A stretch of DNA of 23,507 bases from IMG/VR virus record IMGVR_UViG_3300036985_001084, positions 1-23,507 of that record; one strand, given 5' to 3'. Under the pieces are notes generated by a model. It was not told the DNA's origin, did no database searches, and saw only the letters and a program-made list of their open reading frames with translations. The DNA comes from a virus. Below, piece by piece: positions 1 through 8,146 of this stretch (positions are counted from its first letter, which is position 1; each line of letters begins with the position of its first letter). A program made the position numbers and the translations under genes.

Positions 1-594
1 GCCACTCCAACCACCACACCAGCGTTTACTGTTGCAGGAACCAGTGGCGGTATACCGTACTTTTCCAGTGGCACGGCCTGGGCGTCTTCTGGCGTGTTGA
101 CGGCAAGCAGGATAGTGCTAGGTGGTGGTGCTGGGGCTGCGCCTACGGTGCTGGGCAGTTTGGGCACTACTACCACGGTTTTGCACGGCAATGCTGCTGG
201 TGCGCCAACTTTTGGGGCGGTGTCTTTGACTGCGGATGTCAGTGGGACTCTACCAATAGCCAATGGCGGCACAGGCGCTACCACAGCCGCAACAGCTTTA
301 GCCAATTTAGGTGCGGGGACGGTATCCTCAGTAGGCGGTACTGGCACGGTCAACGGCATCACACTAACAGGCACGGTCACTACTACTGGCAACTTAACGC
401 TTGGCGGTGCGCTCAGTGGGGTAGACCTGACCACGCAAGTTACTGGTATCCTGCCCATAGCCAATGGCGGCACAGGCACTTCCACTGCTGGCGTTAGCGC
501 CACAATCGTGACTGCTAAACTGACTGCACTCGGCGCAGACGGCAGCATGACTTTTACAAACGGTTTGCTTACAGCGCAGACTCCTGCGACTTAG
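1..594 (+). CDS. Tail fibre/spike protein, C-terminal part (5' end outside window)
   Basis: The frame is open from base 1 to the TAG at 592-594, so the gene enters from the left; an internal GTG at 94 is not the true start. The visible residues are low-complexity and rich in Gly, Thr, Ala and Val, with two copies of LPIANGGTG and stretches such as SSVGGTGTVNGITLTG. This pattern is typical of the repetitive beta-structured shaft of phage tail fibres. The ending, ADGSMTFTNGLLTAQTPAT, is a form I recognise at the C-terminus of such fibres. The role would be host-surface attachment outside the virion. The receptor-binding tip cannot be identified, and no intramolecular chaperone domain follows. 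The next gene starts 5 bp downstream in the same direction. The fibre assignment is firm at class level; the receptor is unknown. Confidence 0.8.
   Translation, partial: ATPTTTPAFTVAGTSGGIPYFSSGTAWASSGVLTASRIVLGGGAGAAPTVLGSLGTTTTVLHGNAAGAPTFGAVSLTADVSGTLPIANGGTGATTAATALANLGAGTVSSVGGTGTVNGITLTGTVTTTGNLTLGGALSGVDLTTQVTGILPIANGGTGTSTAGVSATIVTAKLTALGADGSMTFTNGLLTAQTPAT
256..477 (+). repeat. Exact 21-bp direct repeat in the tail fibre (256-276 and 457-477)
   Basis: Two identical 21-bp copies encode IANGGTG with its flanks and lie 201 bp (67 codons) apart, so recombination between them would stay in frame. Confidence 0.8.
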
Positions 595-599
595 GGTAG

Positions 600-1058
600 A
601 TGATGCCAATCATGTCTGCTCAATGGCAAGAGGACAGCAAGGCCAACAAACAGCGGTGGTTTTTAGGCCATCAAGACGCCATTGACTTTGTGAACTGCTT
701 TTTTGACGCAGTAGAGTTGTGGGACGATCTGATTGACAAGGACGTTGAAGTCCTAGACGAACACGTTAACCGGGCTTTTCTGTCGTTGATGTTTGTGCTA
801 CCCGCTAACCGTTGGTTTGTGGCAAACTACAACTACTACCAGCCCTTAATTATGGCGTCGATCAATGGGTTCCATGACGCAAATGAAATGTGCAAAAGTG
901 ACAAGAAACATCTGAGGAACTTGGCGTTTCACATCCGCAATTTTGGGATTGAGATACATATTGCCACCGCATTTTTGATTGGTGGTTTTGAGCATATGCG
1001 TAAGGTGTCCCGCGAAATCCGCGAGTTCTACGCTTTTGAGGAGTTTGAAAATGCCTAG
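600..1058 (+). CDS. Hypothetical helical protein, 152 aa
   Basis: Function not recognised. The protein is mostly alpha-helical by composition, with many aromatic residues (a WFLGHQDAIDFVNCFFDAVELWDDL stretch near the N-terminus, and WFVANYNYYQ mid-protein), no signal peptide and no clear membrane span. Starts at 600, 603 and 612 are all in frame. An AGGG at 593-596 sits 6 bases before ATG 603, so MPIMSAQ may be the real N-terminus. It lies directly after the tail fibre and overlaps the next virion gene by 8 bases, so it is probably expressed with the late genes. A fibre-associated or virion accessory role is inferred from position only. Confidence 0.7.
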   Translation: MMPIMSAQWQEDSKANKQRWFLGHQDAIDFVNCFFDAVELWDDLIDKDVEVLDEHVNRAFLSLMFVLPANRWFVANYNYYQPLIMASINGFHDANEMCKSDKKHLRNLAFHIRNFGIEIHIATAFLIGGFEHMRKVSREIREFYAFEEFENA

Positions 1059-2055
1059 TCCAGAAGTTGGTATCCCCGCAGCCGGATCGCTACTCGGAGG
1101 TTTTTTATCTTCTAGAGGTCAACAACAAGCCTCGGAAACCGGGGCGGCTTCCTCTAGGGAAGCGGCGTTAATTCAAGCGGCGGCGGCTGAACAAGCACTT
1201 AGGCTGCAAAAGCAACTTGCTGACGAACAGGTACTGAGGAACGCACCAACCGTACAAGCTGGTGATATTGCCAGAAACCGAATGTTGGATTTGATAGGCT
1301 TGAGTGGCAGGACGGGTGCTGCTGGTTATGGCTCGGCTAACCAACCGTACAGCATGGCGGGGTTCGATCCTAACTCGTTGATGCAACCATTTAGTATGCC
1401 TGGGTTTGACCCTAACTCGCTGATGCGTAACTTTGGCTCGGCAGACCTTGAAGCAGATGTAATTCGCCAAGATGCTCTTAGAAATGCCAATAGAATGACT
1501 GATCGAAGCCTTGCCGCACGAGGTTTATTTCGATCTCCACAACGCGCTATGGCAGAAATGTCAAACCGGCTTAATACTGGAGAAGGTGCTTTAAGGCGTT
1601 TTCAAGAAAACAGAGCCAGCCAAGCAGGACTTTATACAGATGCTTTTAACCGCGACCTGAAAGAAAAAAGCAGCCGAGCAGGACTTTTTACAGACGCCTA
1701 CAACCGTGACCGAACACGCCAAATGGACGAGTACGGACGTTTAAGTGACTTTACAACTAGGGGCGCAAACGCTGCCGCTAACACAGGCACATCCCAAGCT
1801 GCCTATGGTTCAAACGCCGCTAACCTAATGAGCCAAGGCGCACAGGCAATGGGCCAAGGCGTTCTTGGTGCTGGGCAGGCAGCGGCTGCTGGGCAAATGG
1901 GCGCGGGTAACACTTACAACAACGCCATACAAGCTGCTCTTCAAGGCTATCAAAACAACCAGATGATGGATTTGTTTAGGAATAGACGATCAGCATACGA
2001 TGCGCCGTATAACGCCAATACCTTTATTCCAATGCAACCGGGCGGAGGTTATTAA
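1051..2055 (+). CDS. Putative DNA-ejection / internal virion protein, 334 aa
   Basis: I place the start at ATG 1051, preceded by GAGGAG at 1038-1043 with ideal spacing; the in-frame ATG at 979 lies deep in the upstream gene. The N-terminus has a short hydrophobic Gly/Ala/Leu segment (about residues 9-20), followed by a long Ala/Gln/Arg helical region (24-65). This arrangement resembles podoviral pilot or DNA-transfer proteins. Two internal duplications are visible: GFDPNSLM at 104-111 and 118-125, and AGLYTDAFNRD at 192-202 with AGLFTDAYNRD at 210-220. The C-terminal third is rich in Ala, Gly, Asn and Gln. The inferred role is ejection with the genome and help in crossing the host envelope. 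The neighbours downstream look like the other ejection proteins. The class is likely; the exact homologue is not established. Confidence 0.6.
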   Translation: MPSPEVGIPAAGSLLGGFLSSRGQQQASETGAASSREAALIQAAAAEQALRLQKQLADEQVLRNAPTVQAGDIARNRMLDLIGLSGRTGAAGYGSANQPYSMAGFDPNSLMQPFSMPGFDPNSLMRNFGSADLEADVIRQDALRNANRMTDRSLAARGLFRSPQRAMAEMSNRLNTGEGALRRFQENRASQAGLYTDAFNRDLKEKSSRAGLFTDAYNRDRTRQMDEYGRLSDFTTRGANAAANTGTSQAAYGSNAANLMSQGAQAMGQGVLGAGQAAAAGQMGAGNTYNNAIQAALQGYQNNQMMDLFRNRRSAYDAPYNANTFIPMQPGGGY

Positions 2056-2057
2056 TC

Positions 2058-3803
2058 ATGGCAACCCTTAACGAAATGATAGCGCAAGGGGCGCAGTTCA
2101 ATGTCCCTGACCCAACAGCGCAGTACAACAAGTTGGCGCAGATGCAGAAGTATCAGCAAGAGAATGAACTTGCCAAAATGCAGATGGAAGAGTACGGAAG
2201 GGCGCGGCAAGAAAGCAACGCCTTGCGCCAATTCTTGCCGGGTCTTAACGAAAGCAATCGCAGTCAGTTGCTGGGCTATGGCGCGGCGGGGCAAGGCGTT
2301 TACAAGACGTTGGCTGAAGGGGATACACAACAACGGCTAAGAGATCAAGCAAGATCGCAAGCTGACTTAAACGAATCCAGCATCTTAAAAAACGCTGTTG
2401 CTCAGACTAGGGATGCAGTTGCGGGGATAGACCCAAATGACGTAGAAAGTTACGCAGCACTTCGTACAAGCGTCTTAACTCAGTATCCAAAACTTGCGCC
2501 GTATATGCCTGCCGCATGGGACGCAAACGTCAAGCAAAGACTGATTACTACCGCCGCCAGTGTGTTGGAGGGGCAGAAGCCAGAGCCTGGGTTTACTTTA
2601 AGTGCTGGGCAAACACGTTTTCCACGGGGATATACGGGAGTTGCAACTGCTCCAGCGGCAGCAGCGGCAGCGGTTAAACCACCAGACAAAGTAACAATAA
2701 TGACTTCATTAGGCTATCCGCTAACGCCAGAAGGTAATGAAGCCTATGAAGCTGCTATACGCGCCAAACCTACCGTATCTGCGCCGACTGGTACTCTTGC
2801 AGAAATGAGAGCCACAGGGATTCCAGAAACGCCAGAGGGACTCGAACTTTATTACAGGCTAAAAGAAAAACCCCCTGTAGTTGCTGCGGAAGCAAGAACA
2901 ACAGAAGAAAAAAATGCAGAGTTAATAGCGTTAGGCGCAGGGCCAAAAGGTTCGCCTGAGTTTAACGCTGCGTTACGCGCAGAAGTTTTAAGGATGACCG
3001 CAAAACCTGCTGCTGCTGTAACCGCCGCGCCAGCACCTACAGAAGCAATGAAAAACGCAGATTCGTTTGCGCGGTTAAAAGGCGAACCGGGTACGCCTGC
3101 GTACAACAAAGAATTTGCTGCACAAATGGCAAGATTGACGGCCAAATCTAGCGGCGGTGAGGGCGGCGGTGCTGGCGGGGCGGCAGGCACTGGAACAATT
3201 AAAGTTGTTGACCCAAAAAATCCGACAAAAACTATTATTGTCACCAAAGAAAGAGCAGTACGCGAAGGCTTAACCCCAGCCGAAGCGATTGAAGGCTTAA
3301 CGCCGCAGATGCGACAAAAGCTAGAGGCTAGCTATCCACAAGCAACAACATCGTTAAAAGGCCACCAAAACAAAACGACGTTGTTTATTAAAGACCTTGA
3401 AGCTTTGCGAGATAGTCCAGGTCTTGACTCTGTTACTGGGTTTGCAGCGGGAAGAGCGCCGGGTCTTACGGACGCTGGTCGCCGAACCGTGGCACTGTAC
3501 GACAAAGTAGTTGCTAAAGGTGGTTTTCAATCACTGCAAGATATGCGTGATATGTCTAAAACTGGTGGTGCGTTGGGCAACGTATCTGACAAAGAGAATC
3601 AACAACTTAAAGCATCATTTGCAGCCATAGATAGAAAGCAAAACGCAGCTGATGTTAGAACTGCGCTTGACGATCTCATCAAAGAACTTCGAGGCGGTTT
3701 GGGAAGGTTACAAGACGCTTATGACTTGACCTATGAATACAAAAGAGGGAACGCTGCGCCAGCAGCAGGCGGCGTAGACGCTAACAATCCGCTTTTAAAG
3801 TGA
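2058..3803 (+). CDS. Putative internal virion / DNA-ejection protein, 581 aa
   Basis: Start ATG 2058 has GGAGG at 2044-2048. The order along the protein is: a Gln/Met/Glu-rich helical N-terminus (20-110); a helical segment (110-175); four degenerate repeats of about 30 residues (near 211-239, 246-272, 285-317 and 329-363) sharing a pattern like LG-x-P-x-TPE-x3-Y-x-A-x-R-x-K; a Gly-rich linker (364-379); and a helical C-terminal domain (about 405-560). The last includes SPGLDSVTGFAAG, a phenylalanine/glutamine helix and ALDDLIKELRGGLGRL. I recognise that C-terminal layout from many phage structural proteins that sit with ejection or tail genes. It lies between two other virion proteins with gaps of 2 and 9 bp. 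The precise function is unproven. Confidence 0.6.
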   Translation: MATLNEMIAQGAQFNVPDPTAQYNKLAQMQKYQQENELAKMQMEEYGRARQESNALRQFLPGLNESNRSQLLGYGAAGQGVYKTLAEGDTQQRLRDQARSQADLNESSILKNAVAQTRDAVAGIDPNDVESYAALRTSVLTQYPKLAPYMPAAWDANVKQRLITTAASVLEGQKPEPGFTLSAGQTRFPRGYTGVATAPAAAAAAVKPPDKVTIMTSLGYPLTPEGNEAYEAAIRAKPTVSAPTGTLAEMRATGIPETPEGLELYYRLKEKPPVVAAEARTTEEKNAELIALGAGPKGSPEFNAALRAEVLRMTAKPAAAVTAAPAPTEAMKNADSFARLKGEPGTPAYNKEFAAQMARLTAKSSGGEGGGAGGAAGTGTIKVVDPKNPTKTIIVTKERAVREGLTPAEAIEGLTPQMRQKLEASYPQATTSLKGHQNKTTLFIKDLEALRDSPGLDSVTGFAAGRAPGLTDAGRRTVALYDKVVAKGGFQSLQDMRDMSKTGGALGNVSDKENQQLKASFAAIDRKQNAADVRTALDDLIKELRGGLGRLQDAYDLTYEYKRGNAAPAAGGVDANNPLLK

Positions 3804-3812
3804 GAATACAAA

Positions 3813-6305
3813 ATGGCTAATCTAGCATCAATTCTTACTGACCCAAATTACGTTAACGCAAACGAAGCTACTAAAGCGGCTATCTTTGACAAGCTGGCTC
3901 CTCAAGACCCAAATTTTTCAAACGCAAATTCAGAGACACAAGCAGCTATTCGCAGTAAATTTGGGCTACCTGTTTTTGGAACCACAGAAGGCGGCGCTGC
4001 TTTTGGCAACCCAATGGCAGAACAGAAGTATGGTGGCCCGAAAGACACTAGCCGCATAGACCCGTTGACCGCTATAGGCGGGGCTGGCGCGTTTGGCACT
4101 GCTATGGGCGCAGCAGCGCCTCAGATATTGCAGGGGGCGGCAACGCTTACGCGAGGCGTACCTGCTTTAGCACCAATAAGCGCGGGACTAAATGTTATGG
4201 CTGCGGGTGCAAAAGCTGCGGGGCCAGCAATGCGAAGCATAAGCGGCGGCGTTAGCGGTTTAGCCAGCGAAACAGCAGGGCAAGTTGCTGAAGGGATGGG
4301 CGCTAGTCAACCAGTGGCTGAAGTAGCAAGGCTTGCTGGCGGTGCTGTGACGCCAGAACTAGCGCCGTTGGCTTTGCAGTTGGGTAGGTTTACAGTTTCT
4401 GGCGCTCCTCAACAAGCTGCCATAAGTTTTGCAAAATCAATGCTTGCCAAACTTACTGACGGGCGTTTATCGCCTGCCGAACAAAAACAACTTGCTGACA
4501 TACAGTCCAGAATTATGGGTGAGCAAGACCCAGGCAAAGCCATGCAAATTCTTGGCGAAGCGATGGAGTTAGGGTCTTCAGAAGCACGGGCCGCTGGTGC
4601 GGCTAGAGCGGCTGCGTTGCACTCAGACGCCGCTCAAATAGCCCAAAGAGCGCGTTTGGCAGCAGACGCAGAACTAGCAAAAGTGCCCGGACAACGCGCC
4701 AACATTGAAACGCAGCAGGCGTACCTTAAAACACTTCAAGACCAAGCGCGAAGTGCTGGGTTAAGCACAGTCAGCACAATTGGTGAGAACCGGCCTTTAG
4801 CCACCATAGGCAGCGAGTTACAAAACGCCGCGGCTAAACGCCAAGGCGAACTAAAAACGGCTGCGTCTGCGGCGTATACCGAAACCCAAAAAGAAGTACG
4901 AGATATTGTTTCTGGTTTAGAAGCAGCAAATAATTCGGTCACTGATTTACTCTCCTACAAAAAATTAGTAGACCGTCTAAAAGCCGAACTAAAGCCCGGT
5001 GTTCACTCTCCAGATGTGGCTAGAGGCTATCAAAAGATACTAGACCAAATTACCGTACCGTCAAAAATTGGCGAGGCTCCCGTAGCGTTTCAACCTGCTG
5101 TTGGCGGTGGTGTTGTGTCTGTCAGAGGCCCAGCTAAACCACCAGAAAAACCTACCTTCCAAGCCATTGACGATGCTAGGCGTATGCTGGGCGAAGCGTT
5201 TAGGGGCGAGGCAGATGAAGGTTACAAAGCCATTGGTAACGTGGCGCAAAAAGAATTTTACGGCTTAGTGTCTCAAGTCCAGAAAGATTTTGCTGGTGAC
5301 GCTCAGACTCGGCTGCTGACCCAATACGCTGATTCGCGCCCAGGTCTAGAAGTTTTTGGGTCTAAGGCCGGTACTAAATTAACCGGCCTTGACAAAGGTG
5401 CGTTGACGCAATTTGCCAGCGACCCGTCAAAGATACCGGCTGCGTTTTTCTCAACACCAAAAATGTTTACGTCTTTGGTGGAACTGGTTGGCGACAAAGC
5501 GTTGGCAACGCAAGCTGCCCAACAGTATGCGGCTAATCAATTGGCGTCTAAGCAAACAGCCAAAGAGGTTGGCACTTGGATGACAACCAACCGTGAGTTT
5601 TTAAACGCTGTGCCAGAGGTAAAGGCATCTGTAATTGCCTACCAAAGCACATTGCAAAACAGCGAACGGGAAATAGCCAACATAGGCGCAAAAATTAAAG
5701 GACTAAACCAACCGTTAAACGCATTGGCTCCAAAAGCAAAAGCAGCCGCCAACAAAATGTTGACTGAAGGCCGTGCTGGTTCTGCAACGCTTACCAAAGA
5801 AGCCACCGCAGTAAGCAGTGAGGCTGCTACATTGGCTGACCGAATTTGGGACAGCAGTTCTGCGGCTTTAAAAAATGTGCGGGACGCTGTAAACGGGGGA
5901 GACATAAACAGATGGGCGGCTATTGCGCCTGTCATAGAGCGTTCGCCAGATGCAAAGAAAGCAGTTTTTGACGCTGTGCGCCAAGTTACCTCAGAGATGG
6001 CAACTGGGCCTGGAGCCATCAGAAAGTTTAACGAACAGATGCGCCCTGCGCTAGAAAAGTTTGGTATGCTAGGCAAAGACGAAGCAAACTTTATATCCGC
6101 AGAGTTAGCAAAAATTAACGCTAAACCAGGGTCTGACGTTGAAAAGTTAGGTTTGATTCGGCGGCTGATACTGCAAGGCGTAGCCGGGTATTCAAGTTCT
6201 TTAGGTGGGCGACTTGGCGCAGCAGGGTTTAGCTTTGCTAGTGACATTCCAGGGCAAAACAGCATAGCACCTAAAGCCACCAACCAAAATGCGATGACAA
6301 GATGA
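3813..6305 (+). CDS. Large putative internal virion protein, 830 aa
   Basis: The largest structural gene here. It opens with two 22-residue repeats starting at residues 10 and 32 (DPNYVNANEATKAAIF and DPNFSNANSETQAAIR), a motif I know from N-termini of large internal virion proteins of podoviruses. Then come a Gly/Ala-rich hydrophobic stretch (about 85-160) that could insert into membranes, and a long Ala/Lys/Gln/Glu helical body. The C-terminus again has hydrophobic Gly/Ser/Leu segments. No lysozyme or transglycosylase signature (such as an SLT motif) is visible, so it does not look like the peptidoglycan-cutting type. The probable role is as an ejected protein forming part of a trans-envelope conduit. 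The stop overlaps the next gene's ATG (ATGA at 6302-6305), so the two are translationally coupled. Confidence 0.6.
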   Translation: MANLASILTDPNYVNANEATKAAIFDKLAPQDPNFSNANSETQAAIRSKFGLPVFGTTEGGAAFGNPMAEQKYGGPKDTSRIDPLTAIGGAGAFGTAMGAAAPQILQGAATLTRGVPALAPISAGLNVMAAGAKAAGPAMRSISGGVSGLASETAGQVAEGMGASQPVAEVARLAGGAVTPELAPLALQLGRFTVSGAPQQAAISFAKSMLAKLTDGRLSPAEQKQLADIQSRIMGEQDPGKAMQILGEAMELGSSEARAAGAARAAALHSDAAQIAQRARLAADAELAKVPGQRANIETQQAYLKTLQDQARSAGLSTVSTIGENRPLATIGSELQNAAAKRQGELKTAASAAYTETQKEVRDIVSGLEAANNSVTDLLSYKKLVDRLKAELKPGVHSPDVARGYQKILDQITVPSKIGEAPVAFQPAVGGGVVSVRGPAKPPEKPTFQAIDDARRMLGEAFRGEADEGYKAIGNVAQKEFYGLVSQVQKDFAGDAQTRLLTQYADSRPGLEVFGSKAGTKLTGLDKGALTQFASDPSKIPAAFFSTPKMFTSLVELVGDKALATQAAQQYAANQLASKQTAKEVGTWMTTNREFLNAVPEVKASVIAYQSTLQNSEREIANIGAKIKGLNQPLNALAPKAKAAANKMLTEGRAGSATLTKEATAVSSEAATLADRIWDSSSAALKNVRDAVNGGDINRWAAIAPVIERSPDAKKAVFDAVRQVTSEMATGPGAIRKFNEQMRPALEKFGMLGKDEANFISAELAKINAKPGSDVEKLGLIRRLILQGVAGYSSSLGGRLGAAGFSFASDIPGQNSIAPKATNQNAMTR

Positions 6306-6544
6306 CACCCGAAGACCGCTCCCTGCTGATCTCCGACCTGCTCGTTGCGCTCAAGAGCAGCGACACCTGTCTTGACAGAGAGGAGCAGCAGTGGGTGAAG
6401 AACGCCATCAAAGCGCAGAACGACATGGAGCGGCTGCGGAAGGCCATCATTGAGAAGACACTCGCCGGTCTGGTCTGGGCGGCTATTATCGGTGTGGCCT
6501 ATCTGTTTGTAGACTTTCTTAGAAACCACGGGCTAAAGATATGA
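6302..6544 (+). CDS. Small membrane protein, 80 aa
   Basis: Residues 1-48 are a charged, helical cytoplasmic-type region (LLISDLLVALKSS, REEQQWVKNAIKAQ). They are followed by one membrane span (about 52-72, TLAGLVWAAIIGVAYLFVDFL) and a short basic tail. Small phage proteins of this shape turn up near structural or lysis genes and are sometimes called holin-like, but a clearer holin is encoded at 8146. The gene is locked between its neighbours by ATGA overlaps at both ends (6302-6305 and 6541-6544). Function unknown. Options are a membrane anchor working with the ejection proteins, or an accessory lysis protein. Confidence 0.65.
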   Translation: MTPEDRSLLISDLLVALKSSDTCLDREEQQWVKNAIKAQNDMERLRKAIIEKTLAGLVWAAIIGVAYLFVDFLRNHGLKI

Positions 6545-7539
6545 GTTATCTCGACGAAATATCAGGTGGGAGTTACTACCTCAATGCGTTCAATAATCTG
6601 TTGAAACGGCGGCAGATGGAAAATGCTGCACAGAACCAGATGGTAAGCAGCGGTAGACAGATGCCACAGATGATGGATAGTGGCGGCGGTGGGCAAGACT
6701 TTGGTCAGGGCAGAGAGTACGCCAGCCCGTCTGGGCCTGATGCACTTGGCCTAGGCCCAGCACAAGACAGGTCAGCGTTCCGAGACACTATGCGGGAAAT
6801 GCCTCCAGCGTTAGGTTACGCATTGGGAATGATTCCCGGCATTGGCACGGCGTTTAGTTTAGCCAAAGTTGCTGACTACGCAATGGGAAAAGCAGCAGAG
6901 GCAAGAAACGCCCCTGCAAACCAACAAATGTCTGAGGCTAGGCAAGGGTTTAGGACAAGTGAGATTGCAGACAGAAACGCAGCTATGCAAAATACGCCGC
7001 AGCAGGCGTTTAGGACAAGTGAACTTTCGGGCATGAACGCGCCTATGCAAAACACCCCGCAACAGGCGTTCCAAACTGGTGAGAAATCATACGCCCCAAC
7101 AGCTACAACCCCACAGTCCAATAACTTCCTTGCGTCTTTATTAAGCGGTATTCTTCCCAGTTCCTCCGTGTCTTTGAATCCAGCGCCAGTTGAGGATCGG
7201 GAAGCAACGCCGGTTGGCTTTTCGTCCCCAACGTCTAATTTTGGCAAAGAAAGCAACATTCCAACTGGAGGTATTGTTAGCCCTGGCATGGATTCCAGCG
7301 TAAGTAGCGGAAACGATTTTGGCAGTTTTAGCGGCAGTTTTGATAGCGGGGGTTACGAAGGTGGCGGTTATTACAACCAAGGCGGCATGGTCAAAGCCCA
7401 GCACCTAATGGGCCGCGCTCCTGCGCCGGACGATGGCTACGGGGCGCTACAGGGCGGTGAGTACGTCATCACCAAAGCGGCAGTGGAGAGGTACGGCAAG
7501 GCGATGATGGACGCTATCAATAATGGCACTTTCCGCTAA
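6541..7539 (+). CDS. Putative virion-associated protein with 20-residue tandem repeats, 332 aa
   Basis: Low-complexity protein rich in Gly, Ser, Asn, Gln and Met. A hydrophobic segment (about 90-118: ALGYALGMIPGIGTAFSLAKVADYAMG) is followed by tandem 20-residue repeats (about 134-182) built on QAFRTSEL...NAPMQNTPQ. A Ser/Gly-rich region (200-285) comes next. The ending reads GEYVITKAAVERYGKAMMDAINNG, a C-terminal motif I recognise from many phage virion-associated proteins encoded next to ejection or tail genes. It closes the structural block and is coupled to the upstream gene by an ATGA overlap. The most likely role is another internal or ejected virion component. No enzymatic motif is seen. 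Confidence 0.55.
   Translation: MSYLDEISGGSYYLNAFNNLLKRRQMENAAQNQMVSSGRQMPQMMDSGGGGQDFGQGREYASPSGPDALGLGPAQDRSAFRDTMREMPPALGYALGMIPGIGTAFSLAKVADYAMGKAAEARNAPANQQMSEARQGFRTSEIADRNAAMQNTPQQAFRTSELSGMNAPMQNTPQQAFQTGEKSYAPTATTPQSNNFLASLLSGILPSSSVSLNPAPVEDREATPVGFSSPTSNFGKESNIPTGGIVSPGMDSSVSSGNDFGSFSGSFDSGGYEGGGYYNQGGMVKAQHLMGRAPAPDDGYGALQGGEYVITKAAVERYGKAMMDAINNGTFR
6942..7084 (+). repeat. In-frame 60-bp tandem repeat, about 2.4 copies
   Basis: The sequence realigns with itself at a shift of exactly 60 bases: GTTTAGGACAAGTGA occurs near 6949 and 7009, and a diverged copy follows at 7068. The ATGCAAAA-ACNCCGC-CAGGCGTT block also recurs at 60 bases. It codes for the 20-residue repeats of the 332-aa protein. 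Confidence 0.8.
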
Positions 7540-7541
7540 TC

Positions 7542-7694
7542 ATGGAGTTTTTCGAGGCACTGGCAAAGGGTTGGCCCATGCTGCTGGCGCTGATAACGCT
7601 CATCATTGTGTTGGCTAAGATGGATATCAAAATCGCCGTGCTGGAAGAAAAAGTTAAATCGTTGTTTGAGATATTCAACAGGAAAGACAAGTGA
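7542..7694 (+). CDS. Membrane micro-protein, 50 aa
   Basis: ATG 7542 to TGA 7692-7694. One membrane span (about residues 11-26, WPMLLALITLIIVLAK) is followed by a charged heptad-like helix (DIKIAVLEEKVKSLFEIF). A small N-terminal anchor with a coiled coil is seen in phage lysis accessory proteins, but this one is far shorter than a classical i-spanin. No ribosome-binding site precedes it; it starts 2 bases after the previous stop and is probably translated by coupling. Its end overlaps the next gene's GTG (GTGA at 7691-7694). A lysis or membrane-associated role is inferred from the holin and endolysin downstream. Confidence 0.6.
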   Translation: MEFFEALAKGWPMLLALITLIIVLAKMDIKIAVLEEKVKSLFEIFNRKDK

Positions 7695-8146
7695 TTGACC
7701 TTACCAAAGCCATTGGAGCCGTTGCCGCAAGCATTGCAGCGATTGGTGGCGGTTACACGCTTGCCGATAAGTTTGGTTGGTTTGACCGGGCTATTCTGGA
7801 GTGGTCGCCAGAGCATTTTAAAATTGTAGCAGCCGCTGGACAGGCCATCAACGTCACAGTAGCCCGAATCAAAAAGCGTGATGACTGCTCTGTTGAAAGT
7901 TTTACCCCAAGCATCCGTGACGCATCGGGCATGGTGCATGAGGCAACAACAACAGCAAGCAAGTTCAGCGGCCCCGCAGGGCCACAGATTGACACGTTCA
8001 CGTACCAATTGACGATGGTGAGAAAAGAAAAGATTGCACCCGGCACAGCCACGCTGCTAGCAACCATCAAGTACAAATGCCCTGAAGGTGAGCGTGTCGT
8101 GCAGTACCCTCGCCATGCAAATTTGTCGTTTTTATTGGAGAAATAA
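7691..8146 (+). CDS. Membrane-anchored periplasmic-type protein of unknown function, 151 aa
   Basis: Start is GTG 7691, with AGGAAA about 7 bases upstream and a GTGA overlap with the previous stop. The N-terminus has one hydrophobic segment (about 5-25) that could act as an uncleaved signal anchor. The remainder (about 35-151) is a soluble, probably beta-rich domain with the stretches EWSPEHFKI, ARIKKRDDCSVESF, KFSGPAGPQIDTF and IKYKCPEGERVVQYPRHANL. I recognise this pattern as a recurrent unannotated phage protein found beside holins. It has two cysteines. Position inside the lysis cassette suggests a role at the envelope. A spanin-like job is possible but not shown. Confidence 0.65.
   Translation: MIDLTKAIGAVAASIAAIGGGYTLADKFGWFDRAILEWSPEHFKIVAAAGQAINVTVARIKKRDDCSVESFTPSIRDASGMVHEATTTASKFSGPAGPQIDTFTYQLTMVRKEKIAPGTATLLATIKYKCPEGERVVQYPRHANLSFLLEK

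Noticed and set aside
979-1050. Upstream start for the 334-aa ejection protein
   Set aside because: The region is inside the preceding gene, and ATG 1051 has a good GAGGAG site.
5639-6529. 296-aa open frame on the minus strand inside the 830-aa virion gene
   Set aside because: It lies wholly antisense to a better-supported gene, has no ribosome-binding site or family pattern, and results from the GC-biased codons of the real frame.
6942-7084. Direct repeats as a CRISPR array
   Set aside because: The repeats are coding, contiguous, without unique spacers, and in frame with the protein.
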